Shown in pieces: positions 1 through 10,661 of a stretch of DNA of 64,000 bases. The position numbers were made by a program, and so were the translations under genes. Source of the DNA: Thelonectria olida (taxonomy: Eukaryota > Ascomycota > Sordariomycetes > Hypocreales > Nectriaceae); contig JAGPYM010000005.1 in the NCBI GenBank assembly GCA_020736575.1, forward strand, positions 2,108,001-2,172,000, written 5' to 3'. Under the pieces are notes generated by a model. That model searched no databases. It saw nothing but the letters and a program-made list of their open reading frames with translations, and was not told the DNA's origin. Position 1 is the first letter of the stretch. Each line of letters opens with the position of its first letter.

Positions 1-2915
1 ATGGACGTGAAGCACGAGGCAGGGACGCCTTGTAGATCGCCGCTGCATTCAGCCTCGGGTCCCATGTTTTGCTCATCTTCAAGAGAAATGTCGTTATCGT
101 CAAACACGCCCTCGAAGTAATCCTCAGTATCCTCGTCAATGTCCTCTGCATCTCCGAAGTAGCCATCATCCGGCACTTCATCACCCCAGATGACTGGGAC
201 CTCCGAAGCCACGGTAGTGGTGGTTGTGCTTTGATCTCCCGAAACGCAGCCTGTGACAGGCGGGCATGTTCCATAGACGGTGCTGTATCACGCATTGTCA
301 GCAATGGTGGTCTTGATATACCTTATCTAGCCATGATATTTCAAGAGTTTAGCTTACCTTGAATAACCAGTTCCCTCTGAGATGTACGAGATAGTCTTGG
401 TGCACTCCGGTGGGGAAGTCGTAGTGCATTCAGCCTCGGTAGTCGTGGAGTCATTCTCCTTGGTTGTAGTGTTGTCGTTGTCCGGGTCATCATCAGGATT
501 AGGATCAGGATTCGTTGAGGGGGCCGGGGGCACGATTGTAGGCGGAGCTCCGATGATCGTCCACTTCCAACCTCCTGGGAAGATGATGACAAGTCCACCG
601 TTGTCATCAGTGGTAGTCGTAGTCCCCGTATTCGTAGTAAAGTCGGGATCTTGAGTGGGGACATAGGTTGCAATGCCACCATCGGTGCCGGTTACGATTG
701 TGCCGCCTGGATCCGTGGTTGACGGGCCGGTTGTCGTTGGCGGCGGTGCATCTGTCTGCCCTTGAGTTGCCGTTGTCGTGTCTTCCGGGTTCCCGGTGGG
801 CGAGTCATCTCCCGGATCCGTAGTCGTGGTGGCTCCTGGCTGGTCAGTTGTGGTGGTTTGAGGCTGTGGGTTCTCGGTGGTTTCTGATGTCTGTTCCCCT
901 TGCTCGGAGGTTGTTGTCTCTGCATCGGTAGAACCACCGTCTGTCCCAGTCGGGCCCGTAGAGACGCCAGTGTCCGTCTGGCCCGTCGTTGGGGTGCCAG
1001 TCTGGTCAGGTCCTGTTTCTGTCCCAGTCTGACCAGTGGGTTCGGAGGGAGTTTCAGTTTGGTCTGTAGGGCCAGTTTGACCAGCCGTACCTGTAGCAGT
1101 CTCGGTCTGGCCAGTACCTGTTCCAGTCTGGCCAGCAGTATCCGTGACTGCGCCGCTCTGATCGGTGGTGCCTCCAATCTGTGTCTCGCCCGTTGGACCG
1201 GCAGTGCCTGTCTGATCTGTGCCTGTTCCAGTCTGGCCAGCAGTATCTGTGACAGTGCCGCTCTGGCCAGTGGTGTCTCCAGTTGGGCCCGTCTCGGTTC
1301 CAGTCTGGCCAGTAGGCTCCGAGGGAGTTCCGGTCTGAGTAGTGGTGCCACCGATTGGCGTTTGGTCGGTAGGACCGGTTTGATCTGCAGTCCCTGTAGC
1401 AGTGCCGCTCTGGTCAGTGGTGCCTCCGGTCTGTGTCTCGCCTGTTGAACCAGTAGGTTCCGTGGGAGCTCCAGTTTGATCAATAGGACCAGTCTGACCA
1501 GCCGTGCCTGTTGCGGTGCCGGTCTGGTCAGTCGTGCCTCCAGTCTGCGTTTGATCGGTAGGACCGGTTTGACCAGCAGTACCTGTCGCGGTCCCGCTCT
1601 GGTCAGTAGTGACTCCAGTCCCCGTCTCGCCGCTTGGGTTCGTTTCTGTTCCAGTTTGGCCATCAGTTCCGGTGAAGGTTCCAGTTTGATCTGTGGAAAC
1701 TCCAGTCTCTGTCGAATCCGAAGAACCTGTCGATGTCCCAGTCTGACCAGTGCCATCGGTTGGTGTCTCGATCTCGGTGCCAGAGCCCCCAGTCTGCGTC
1801 TGGCCAGTGGATGTACCGGTTTGACCAGGGACATCTCCAGTTCCTGTCTGCACACCAGTGTTGGTGGCATCTCCAGTTTGACCAGGGACACCTCCAGTTT
1901 CTGTCTGCACACCAGTGTTGGTGGCATCTCCAGTTTGACCAGAAGACACTCCTCCACTTGTCTGCCCAGGAGAGCCAGGCGTCTCGCCAGCTTGGCCAGT
2001 TGAGACTCCAGTTCCTGTGAGACCAGTAGAGTCTGCGGCTGTGCCAGTAGCATTAGGCCCTGTCTCAGTACCAGTCCCAGTCTGATTCCCAGAGGTGCCT
2101 GTCTCAGTCTCGCCGCCAGGTCCTGTCGGCGTTCCAGTTTGACTTCCTCCAACTGCCGAAGTGTCCGATGGACCTGCTTGTGTCCCCGTCAACCCGGTAG
2201 AGTCTGCCCCCGTGCCTCCAGGGTGCCCAGAGACCCCTGGTGTCTCTGTGGTTGCACCAGAGGTTGCAGCAGTGCCAGTCTGGCCAGGGTTTCGAGGCGT
2301 GGTATGTGTCCCATCACCTACGGTAGGTGTCGAGCCCTGCCCGCTCCCAGGACCCGATCCAGTGGCGCCGGAACTCCCAGCCTCTTGTGTTGTTTCTGAG
2401 CCCTCACCAGGGGTTGTGGCTGTGCTTGTGTAGCCAGTAGTTGTCCCCTGGCCTGGCTGGCCAAAGGATGTTGGTGTTTCCCCTGAGCTTCCAGAAACAG
2501 TTGTGCGTGTCGAGTTTCCCGGGCCGACATTTGTCCAAGTATAGCCCAAGGAAGCCGTTGAGCTCTGTCCTGGGTTCTCATATACCACTGACGAGTGCCC
2601 TGGGTTTCCATAGACAACCGATGAGTACCCTGAGTTCTCAGAGACAGTAGAGGAGCCTGTGTGAGATCCATAGGCGTCTGTGGCCTCAGAAAGGAATGAG
2701 GTGGAGGAGAGGGAGATAGTGAGCGAGTGTAGTAGCGAGGTTTCTGACGGGCTTCCGTCTGTCTCTCTCTCAGTTGTGACGGGAAGCAGTGTCCCTGGCC
2801 CATTGGAAGACAAAGAAGGTGGCCTGGGGCGGCATCGACCAGCAGACTTGGCAGATACTGGTGCCAATGTCAGGCATGATGCAGCCAGGAAAGTGAGCTT
2901 CCACGGCGCAGGCAT
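1..2915 (-). CDS. Secreted Thr/Gly/Gln-rich repeat (stalk) protein, 3' part missing
   Basis: Two exons on the minus strand: 2915..358 and 282..1, running off the left edge. The intron (283..357) has a GTAAGC donor, a GCTGACA branch site and an ACAG acceptor, and it removes an in-frame stop. The start is the ATG at 2915 because it opens a clean signal peptide (MPAPWKLTFLAASCLTLAPV); codons upstream of it belong to the leader. After about 110 residues the protein becomes several hundred residues of degenerate GQTGT-type repeats, very rich in Thr, Gly, Gln and Ser, including a 19-residue unit repeated twice around 1810-1930. Exon 2 holds several Cys (TCPPVTGC) and a strongly acidic stretch. This layout suits an O-glycosylated wall or adhesin-like stalk. 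I do not recognise the terminal domain, which lies outside the window. The other frames through the repeat are open only because of low complexity. Confidence 0.8.
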
Positions 2916-3998
2916 GTTGATGGTCGGCAACAAACACGAATGAACAAACGAATGTGAGTTACAGTAAGAAGAAGAAATTAGGAATTGGAAAGAAAAGACT
3001 CGACGAACGACCAGAAGAGACACGACGGCGACGACCGAAGTCTAAGTGTGCAAGCACTTCTCGCACCGAGGCATTAATATAAACTGCTGTCAATCTTAAT
3101 ACCATTGACAAAAACTCTACCATACTGTAGTACATTATCTCGGAAAGTCTCGTCCGCAGTCCGCAATTGTCCACGGCCCCTGCGAGCATAAGCCTTGCAC
3201 ACTGCATATGCGGCTGACATTGGGGTCCGTTTCAGATAGATTCTAGTGTTCGAATAATGCCGAGGCACGGCCAATCCCATGTTGTTTCAACCATTCACGT
3301 CCAGCCTTGCCCAAGGAGCGGGCCGTGAGAATCCTACGAAACCCCACAGATAGACGCTCGAGACGTTTAACGGCTTGTCCTAAAGACGCAATACTCCCGA
3401 TATGCCCCAGCATACCTTCTTCCCGGCTGCCACATCAAGAATCCAATCTTAGCAATGCGGGGAGCTGTGCGCCTAATTGGAAGTCCGATACGAAGTCCGG
3501 TGTCTGACGTGGTGCAGAAGGATGCGGCGAAGCATCTAGTCGCGCCTTTCATCACTCACATGTCCGGGGTATCGATGCTCAACAAGCGCGCAGCAGAGGT
3601 TGGTTCGTGAAGAAATTAACTTAGGAGGATCTATCCAATGCAATGCACGTCCTAGGCTCCTTTGTTGACGAAGGATCAAGGCTCAGCTTGAGGTAATTAA
3701 TGTTCCTCACTCAACATCCGCGCCGCAATATGTCGCCGGTAAAGATTTTTCCACCGTTTCATCCGGGTCCAAGAATAGACAAGACTCTTGCTTTCCAGAT
3801 GCTGCGCAGAAGGATCCATTCCCAAAATGAAGATAGACAGGTTCCTTCTATTATAAGCCTGGGCCAGATCTCATTCGTTTCCACCCGTCACGGTGCTCGC
3901 TCGAGGATGTCGCTGGACTCCCTCTGACTTAGTGTCCCATTCCCTTCTTTCTCAGTTCACTTCACTCGTTCAGTCACTTCCTTCACTCTTCGTTCGTT
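2916..3998. other. Divergent intergenic region
   Basis: This stretch separates the stalk-protein gene (minus) from the metalloprotease gene (plus) and must hold both promoters. An AT-rich TTTATAT-like element lies near 3073-3082 on the minus strand. The last 60 bases before 3999 are CT-rich (repeated TTCACT/TTCGTT), as is common just upstream of fungal start codons. I see no convincing gene in it. Confidence 0.6.
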
Positions 3999-5389
3999 AT
4001 GCGTATTTCTCTCCTCTTTGGGCTCCTTGCCGGGCTCAGCTGGGCTGCTGACCTCAACGCTTGGGATTTCGATAACACTTGCACTGGGCAACAAGCTGCC
4101 TTGCAAAAGGCCTATGATGATGCAGCACTACTAGCAGCAAAGGCGTTGCAGGACCTCCAGACGATTCAGAGTCCCCGTCCCAGATATACGCGCGCCAACA
4201 TTCCCAGAATCCAAGAATGGGACCGCGTTGCTCGCGCGGTGACCAACATGTTTGGCTTTGTGCCTGACCCGGCAGGTCACAGCCCGACCGAGACACATCT
4301 TTCCAATGTTCTATGTAAGCTCTTCATCGATCTTATCGCCAGTGGTCTCTGGTGGGGAGAAGACAACTAACTCATTCTTACCCTTCCAGACGTCTACAAC
4401 CGTATGAACCAGGCTCTCCAAAGCAGTCAAAATGTGCCTGCAGGTGGTTACTCGGGACTTCACCAAAAGTCCATGATCATGTGTGGCGACTCAGTTTGGA
4501 GATGGGTTGGGAGAAACGATGCAGATCCATACGACCCTGCTGGCCGTCCGCTCTCTGTCTCTAGGGCCACTCAGATTGGTGCCAACGCAGGTGCATGGGC
4601 TTACCAGGAGCGATACATGGCAAATGGCAACCCAAACAGTGTCGGCCTTTGCCGGCCTGGCATCTACGCCGTTACCATGACACGATATGACTTTATTGTC
4701 TTCTGTGATGCTTCCTTTGCCGCCCAAATCGCCGGGACCCAATCCGCAATCGATGGAAAGAATGGCGCGGCTGTAGGAGACAGGGTAGACACATACGGGC
4801 AGTTCAGTCTGTCACGTATCATGATCCACGAGCTGGCCCATTGGTATGGAGGTGCTGGAACCGGCACCATCAATGAGCGAAGGGGTAGGTTCTCCATCTT
4901 GGCGTATTGTGAAGACCTGGAGTTTACTGACGCTTCCCTTTCTCCAGTTACCGATCAACAGGCCGTCGGCAATCGTGGTGACCTCGTCTGGTTCGATACG
5001 GCAGCTAATAGATATGTCAACCAAAATCCTACCGGCACTCTTCCACGAGCTCTCACATGTAAGTTTCGTTTTTCATCTATTATTCGGCTTATAGGTGCGG
5101 ACTTCCCATCATCGGGACTATTAACTGACAAATCTTGCAGACTTTTACACCTTCTGCTCCAGATTGGCGCGCACCAACACAGGCGCGAACGCTGCAAACT
5201 CTGGCCCTGCCAGGGCTACGTTTACGGCCGAGGCGTATGCGTATTTTGCTATTATGGCGTAAGTCTTCTTCTATGAAATGATGAGAACGTTGACTTGATT
5301 GTTAACAATTGAATGTCTGTAGATACATGGACAACTTCGACTGGGCTGACGATGGAAGGGCAAAGGCCATCCCTGTGATTGCGCCGTAG
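3999..5389 (+). CDS. Secreted zinc metalloprotease, HExxH (M35-like)
   Basis: Five exons: 3999..4314, 4390..4884, 4948..5058, 5141..5258 and 5323..5389, encoding 368 residues. All four introns (63-82 bp) have GTRNG donors and AG acceptors. The 63-bp second intron has no stop and keeps frame, so a naive translation reads through it. The protein starts with a signal peptide (MRISLLFGLLAGLSWA). Exon 2 carries the zinc-binding motif HELAHW (HExxH), where the two His bind zinc and Glu is the general base. The last two exons carry TAEAYAYFAIMAYM, which resembles the N-A-E-x-Y-A-x-F segment of fungal M35-like putative peptidases, where the acidic residue may be the third ligand. The classic deuterolysin GTxDxxYG signature is not visible, so I place it only as M35-like. 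The likely role is extracellular protein degradation. Confidence 0.85.
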
Positions 5390-6064
5390 TATCAGTCACT
5401 AGAATATGAGATTTGGGTAGAAGACATATTCATTAATTCTGCCCTCTGTCGTCCGGTTTATTGCAGAACGTGTGCATGTGAATACCCAGTATGCATTGAT
5501 TTGGTCGAGTTCGTCGCCAGTGATGAGAACTCTGAGAATCTGTGCCTGGCAGGCCACCGGATCTGAAATCGGACCGGTTCGAAGGTGCGGGAGAACAGGT
5601 TGCGCTAGATGCTACCCAACTTGTTGAAGCAGCGCCCAATATCAGCTTTGGCAATGGCTGCGTGAAGTGGTCGGCACTTGGATTGTAAGGCGAAGATGAT
5701 AGACCAAGATGTTGATTACGCTGCTGGCTATTGCTGGTCGGTCAATGACATTGGCATAATGCGCCGTGTTGCAGCTGGCTGGAACAGGTGGATAAGTCAT
5801 GGGTAATTAAAGGACGATCCTTCAGCACAGGGATTCTCGGGCTTGATTGCAAACAGGGCCCTTTTGCTAGAACGTTCTTAGGCCGATAAGTAGGTTATTT
5901 AGCTTAGGTACTCTGTAGTCATCTACAGTCGCATGAAACAGGCCGTGCAGCCTTCATGTCTTCTCATCATCTAATCCTCTCCAGCCCCCACCTTGTTCAA
6001 CTTCCTCATCTTCCCCCTCCAAACAACTTGCCCACGCCTCGCCGCTGAACTCCCAAGAGCCACC
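5390..6064. other. Intergenic region, nothing recognised
   Basis: This interval lies between the metalloprotease stop and the next start codon. The sequence is mixed, without a credible ORF, tRNA or repeat. The stretch from about 5980 to 6064 is C/T-rich and is probably the leader of the downstream gene. Confidence 0.5.
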
Positions 6065-6931
6065 ATGGCAGAAGCGGGGAATCGGAAATTCGCAATCAGC
6101 ATTGTGCGTCTCTCATTTCAGCAATCCGCCCAGAGCAAAATCGACGTATCGCCGCAATGGTATAAAACCATGGACCGAATCACAAAAGAAGCCAACTTTC
6201 GATACGTGGCAAGAGGAGAGGGAGTCGACGATGCGTGCGACATCATGCTGCTGGTCGGCTGGACTCACGGCACTCAACCATCCGCCGCTTTCTTGCCCCA
6301 GTCTCCTGCTGCCTCTGCTGGGCATGGCAACCTAGACGCAGTATTTGCGCCGCTGTTGCCCTTTCTCTCTCAGAGGCCCCGAGTGCGCACTCTATGGCAC
6401 ACGTACGAGCGCGCAAACGCCAATTTGCTCACCACATCGTTTCGAGGCCGCGGCTTCAACGATCCCATCATGGAGTTCATGACCATTCGCGGACCACCCG
6501 GCGTTGTCGGGCCAGAAGTGAAGGCCATCGAATCAACTCTGAGCGAATTCTGGGAACGGAGAGAGATGTCGCGATTCGATGAGGATGTCTATAGAGATAC
6601 GTTCGACGGCGTTCTCTTGGCCAGCTTGGACGATGGCCTTGACGCCCACGAAACTCCGAGCGAACCTGGCGCGACCACCTTTGTTATTTTTCTGAAATGG
6701 AGCAGTCGAGAAGGGCGTGCCGAGTTTCAAGATCCCACAATCTCAGATCCCACCATCGGCCCGGCACAGGCTAATTATCCCATTGACTTCTGGCGAGAAC
6801 AAGTAGCGAAACCGCTCCAAAGACTGGTCGAGGAGGGTGCCACTATTTCCTCGTGGGATTATCACAAGGCAAAGCTTGCGACGGATAAGAGAGGGAGTCA
6901 ATTGGTTGCAAACGCGTCGGACATTTGGTGA
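6065..6931 (+). CDS. Hypothetical protein, 288 residues, intronless
   Basis: A single open frame from an ATG in an excellent context (CCACCATGG) to TGA at 6929. Codons upstream of 6065 in the same frame start at non-ATG triplets and look like leader. The product has no signal peptide or membrane segment, so it is probably cytosolic. It begins MAEAGNRKFAISIVRLS. It contains a repeated alternation of hydrophobic strands and charged helices, for example DIMLLVGW near residue 60 and TTFVIFLKWSS in the C-terminal half, which could fit a dimeric alpha/beta-barrel fold (inference, weak). I do not recognise the family and assign no function. Confidence 0.6.
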   Translation: MAEAGNRKFAISIVRLSFQQSAQSKIDVSPQWYKTMDRITKEANFRYVARGEGVDDACDIMLLVGWTHGTQPSAAFLPQSPAASAGHGNLDAVFAPLLPFLSQRPRVRTLWHTYERANANLLTTSFRGRGFNDPIMEFMTIRGPPGVVGPEVKAIESTLSEFWERREMSRFDEDVYRDTFDGVLLASLDDGLDAHETPSEPGATTFVIFLKWSSREGRAEFQDPTISDPTIGPAQANYPIDFWREQVAKPLQRLVEEGATISSWDYHKAKLATDKRGSQLVANASDIW

Positions 6932-7998
6932 GAGTAGCCAGAGTGCATGTTTCATGGCGCGCGAACTTGCCACATCCGAATTCCGAAATGGTTCTGCGGT
7001 CCATCTTCCTCGATCCATAGCTCCAGATTCATGCATTGCGCCTCTTCCTGACTGGGGAGACTCATTAGTGTTTGGTCCAGTAATTCGCACGCAACAAGGT
7101 GCTGTTAATGTTTGAGTCGAAGTCCGCAATCGCTAGAAGTCAAACAGCGAGTCCATAGGAGCTTCTTTGAGCGCCCTTGGGAACTCTGTATATCAGCCAC
7201 GAATGAGCAGGACACACGGGCAATGAACTCTTTCTCTAATACCCTCCTCAAGGTTCCTGCAGCAGGCTCGAATGAGGCTGCGTGGCCTCGCTTCCAACAA
7301 TCATGAGCGAAGGCATTAAGTTAATGTTAGAGCTGCTGACCTATGGGTGACAAAGACGGACTCTGAACCTCCCCGTGGTGTCCCTGGAAACCCTCCCGAC
7401 TCTTGGCTTCACACCGCAGACTCAGAGGTGGCCGACTCAGAGAAGCATGCTTCAGCTGTATGTAGGTAGAAACAAAATATATTCGACTCAAACTTTGCTC
7501 ATTCTTTGTTCTGACTTTCTGTTGTCCGGGCACCGGAAAGTATGGTTTTTGCTTATCATGTCCCTTGTAACCCATCAGGATGAGCATTATAAACGCAGTA
7601 CATTTCCTTCATTTTCTGGACTTGGCAGATGACACAAGTTCCCTCTTCATTGATACTTTCTATCTCGCTTCGTCTCGCACTTGGTCAGAAGAAGTCCACT
7701 CTAACATGAATATTTCGTCGCGTTGGCGCAGAGGCACTCTTATGCCGGGGCAGTTCGATACAGTGGCGATATAAGATGGCAGAGAGACCGGATGAAGCAC
7801 ACAAAGACTTTACTTTCGTCGTCCAGTGGTGCGACGGCCTTCTCTGCTGTCCCGAAGCTATCTATGATGGGCTTTTGTGGATGCCAGGTGTAGAATAAAA
7901 TTAAAATAAATAAAATTAATTAATGAATTAAATTTGTTTATATAACATGATTCATCGATTAATTAAGTATATTGAATACATATTCTTTTACTCTATCT
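6932..7998. other. Intergenic region between convergent genes, AT-rich end
   Basis: This is non-coding sequence between tail-to-tail genes. About 7895-7990 is strongly AT-rich (runs of AAATAAA and TTAATTAA), just beyond the stop of the minus-strand transporter. It probably contains that gene's 3' UTR and polyadenylation region. Small ORFs here show no family resemblance. Confidence 0.5.
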
Positions 7999-9783
7999 TT
8001 AAACAGAAACAGTATCGCGAGTCCGGGGCTCGTTAGTTGGGGTCTCGTTATCCTCCGCGGCCAGAGTCTGCTTCTCGTTCAGCTTAGGGTTGCGGAGGGC
8101 CAGCGAGAATCCGATCAAGGGGATGCAAAGGCAAATGCCGGTAATGGTCAACAGCTTTTGCACATGTCTGTACGACACAACGATAGCCTCTCGCTCTGGA
8201 GTGCCCATGGGCCACTCAATGGCGGCAGTGAAGGGATCCGCAAATGCAGAGACGGCCAAAGTCTCGTTGATTCCACGTAGGTTCTTCTCCAAGGTGCCCG
8301 GCATGACCTGGGACCAGATGGCTCCCGAGACAGAGTTTCCAAGGGCAGAGCCGACGTTATAGGTGGCCAGGTAAAGACCCGTCATGACGGCAAGGTGCTC
8401 GTGTTTGACGTAGGCCTGGAGAGACGCCTGCGCGGGGTACGGGAACATGCCGCCAGCAATACCGAGAAGCACTTGGGCTCCGATGACACCAGCCTTGCCA
8501 TTGGAGGAAGCGTCTCCACGGTAGTGGATGAGGAGGCCGAAGGCAACCAAGAACAAGGAGGTACCGGCAACAATAAAGACTTTGAGGCGACGGACCTTGT
8601 AGACAACGAGACCGAGCAGGGTGCCGACGATGACACTGCAGAAAGAGTACAGGGAAGTGACTCGGGTGGCAGTAGTGATGCTAAAGTCGAAGCCGACAAT
8701 GAGGAGGTTGTACAGATAGTCGCCTTGCATGTACCAGGAGAAGTTGAGCAGAATGGCCATGCCCATGGGAGCCCACAGGGCGCGGTCCTTCATGAGGCGG
8801 AAGGGAACCAGAGGGTGAGGCGCACGCAATTCCCAGAGAATAAAGACGGGAATGCAGACGAAGCCAATGACGAGGGGAGCGATGACATGAGCCTCGCTCC
8901 ATTTGGTCTCGAAGCCACCAGCAATAGTGAGCGGAACGAGGATGAGGGCGAAGACGGCAATGATGAGAATGACTCCAACGACATCCAGAAGCCAGAACAG
9001 CTCAAACAAAAAGTTTCGGGCTCCAAGTACCTGGAACGAGGACCGGTAGTTTTCGAGAAGTCCTTGCTTCTTGGCGCGACGAGCGACGACAGAGAGACTG
9101 ATGATGAGAGGCAGGGCGCAGAAGGGATAGATGATGCACCACATGCGGATTCCCCAATGCCACGACGTCACCTTCAAGACGGCGCTGGTGATGTTGCCGC
9201 TCACCCAGGTGTTGATGATGAAGGGCAGCGCGGGGATGTAACTGAAGAAGAGACGAGATCGGGTGGACGTGATATCGGCACAGATAACCTCAACAAGGAG
9301 GATGATCATGGTGTACCCGACCTGGTAGATAATGGCACCGGCAGCGAATTGCTCGACATTGTTAGAGAAGGACTCGACGATGGTGCCGATGGTGTAGAAG
9401 AAGACGGAGAGGCAAATCAGTTCCACACGGCCAAAGACATCAGCAATCTTGGCCGAGGTTGGCTGGGCAGCAGCAGCAATGACAGCACGCAGCGTCGAGA
9501 CGGTGGAAACAAGCGATTGGTTCTTGAAGGAGGCGGTGGCATTGGGCTGGTAGACGTATCGGACGGTGCCGTCGAGGCCGTAGGCGTAGGCGACGAGGAA
9601 GACGCTGAGAAAGATGAAAACTCGGTCCTTGTTGGTGATGACGGACGAAATGGCCTTGATACGCTCGACACCGGGAGACGTAATGTCCCGGACAGCATCG
9701 GCGGCCGATTGGGGCACCTGTGGCCGGGCAAAATCCCGGTCTGAGCCCGTCTCCTTGGTCTCGGAGTCCTTGATGGCAGACAT
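7999..9783 (-). CDS. MFS siderophore-iron transporter (SIT family, MirB/Sit1-like)
   Basis: An uninterrupted 594-codon frame from ATG at 9783 to TAA at 7999. The protein has a hydrophilic N-terminus of about 60 residues followed by roughly 14 hydrophobic segments, the layout of fungal siderophore transporters. Family-typical stretches are [20 protein letters not shown] in the first transmembrane region, [19 protein letters not shown] (MFS loop 2-3), and a late [20 protein letters not shown] segment. In this family Fe(III)-siderophore chelates are imported across the plasma membrane with protons. The exact chelate cannot be told from sequence. A GATA-factor site about 200 bp upstream (9980..9988) suggests repression when iron is plentiful. 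The 449-residue frame on the opposite strand is an antisense shadow. Confidence 0.93.
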   Translation of the reverse strand: MSAIKDSETKETGSDRDFARPQVPQSAADAVRDITSPGVERIKAISSVITNKDRVFIFLSVFLVAYAYGLDGTVRYVYQPNATASFKNQSLVSTVSTLRAVIAAAAQPTSAKIADVFGRVELICLSVFFYTIGTIVESFSNNVEQFAAGAIIYQVGYTMIILLVEVICADITSTRSRLFFSYIPALPFIINTWVSGNITSAVLKVTSWHWGIRMWCIIYPFCALPLIISLSVVARRAKKQGLLENYRSSFQVLGARNFLFELFWLLDVVGVILIIAVFALILVPLTIAGGFETKWSEAHVIAPLVIGFVCIPVFILWELRAPHPLVPFRLMKDRALWAPMGMAILLNFSWYMQGDYLYNLLIVGFDFSITTATRVTSLYSFCSVIVGTLLGLVVYKVRRLKVFIVAGTSLFLVAFGLLIHYRGDASSNGKAGVIGAQVLLGIAGGMFPYPAQASLQAYVKHEHLAVMTGLYLATYNVGSALGNSVSGAIWSQVMPGTLEKNLRGINETLAVSAFADPFTAAIEWPMGTPEREAIVVSYRHVQKLLTITGICLCIPLIGFSLALRNPKLNEKQTLAAEDNETPTNEPRTRDTVSV

Positions 9784-9979
9784 GGTTGGGGAAGTGAAGA
9801 GAGCTCACGTGCCAGCAACTCGCCCTTGACGGAGCGGACAACTTATAACAGAGAGCGAGGGGTTATGATGCAAAGTCGGATGAAAAGAAAACAAAACTCA
9901 AGTGGGCGAAGGGGAGATTGATATGGACGATCAGTGATCAACACGCAAGGAACGACCCCCCACCAAGATGGCAAGATTG

Positions 9980-9988
9980 ATTAGATAA
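9980..9988 (+). promoter_or_regulatory. GATA-type site, iron repressor candidate
   Basis: ATTAGATAA matches the extended iron-GATA repressor consensus ATCWGATAA (SreA/Sre family) at 8 of 9 positions. It lies about 200 bp upstream of the siderophore transporter start, and GATA sites work in either orientation. A plain HGATAR core is frequent by chance, so the extended match and the neighbouring gene are what give it weight. Confidence 0.45.
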
Positions 9989-10019
9989 CTTGCCACTCAT
10001 CCCCTGTTCTTTCTCTCTC

Positions 10020-10036
10020 TTTTTTTTTTTTTTTTG
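10020..10036. repeat. Poly-T tract (17 nt)
   Basis: An uninterrupted run of T follows a short CT repeat, upstream of the siderophore transporter on the minus strand, where it reads as poly-A. Such tracts are common nucleosome-excluding elements in fungal promoters. Confidence 0.8.
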
Positions 10037-10621
10037 GGCTTCGGTCCTCGTGGTGGCTTGGTTTTGTTTGCTCTTCCCGTCGTTAGGTAGATGGGTCCCA
10101 ACTGCTATGCCATCAGACGACCATGTTCATCTCGGCTCACCCACGCACGAAGCAGGAGGAGGAGGGGCATCAGGAACACTCTTGGCAAGCCAGGGTCCCT
10201 CCCACTGTCCCACAAGCAAGCCACTCGCTCAACCACTCAAACGGGAGGGCTGCGAAAGAGGCGTCGCCTGCAGGAGGCTTCGGTGGGACCGATGATGGGA
10301 CTGACTTAAAGGGCCGAGCTCGGACATGGGAAGGAAGAGTCAAGGAACAATCCATGTCGACGTTTAGTGAGACCGGAGCGTCTTGGCGTGGGAGGGAAAA
10401 AAAGTCAATCGTTACGATACTTTGCGGGTTGAAGCCACTGCGATGTGGCTAGGAAACCATAGATGATTGCCCCTACGCAGTTTGTTGGACGTGTCTTGAA
10501 TGGTAGGTTATGAGTGAGAGGGGGAAACATCCTCATTCTGGACTGCCTGTTCTACGGAAGTAGTTTGTCACTACGGTCTTGAAGAACGTCCTTCTCCTTC
10601 TATCTCGCCCCATAGCATCGG

Positions 10622-10626
<5 letters not shown>

Positions 10627-10658
<32 letters not shown>
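10627..10658. repeat. (TC)16 microsatellite
   Basis: Sixteen perfect TC dinucleotides in non-coding sequence. No gene association is evident. Confidence 0.9.

Positions 10659-10661
<3 letters not shown>

Noticed and set aside
692..2152. 486-codon minus-strand frame and several plus-strand frames
   Set aside because: They arise from the GC-rich repeat of the stalk protein read in other frames; only one frame has a signal peptide and a spliced continuation.
8395..9744. 449-codon frame on the plus strand
   Set aside because: It is antisense to the siderophore transporter, has an acidic low-complexity composition and no domain; it is a codon-bias shadow.
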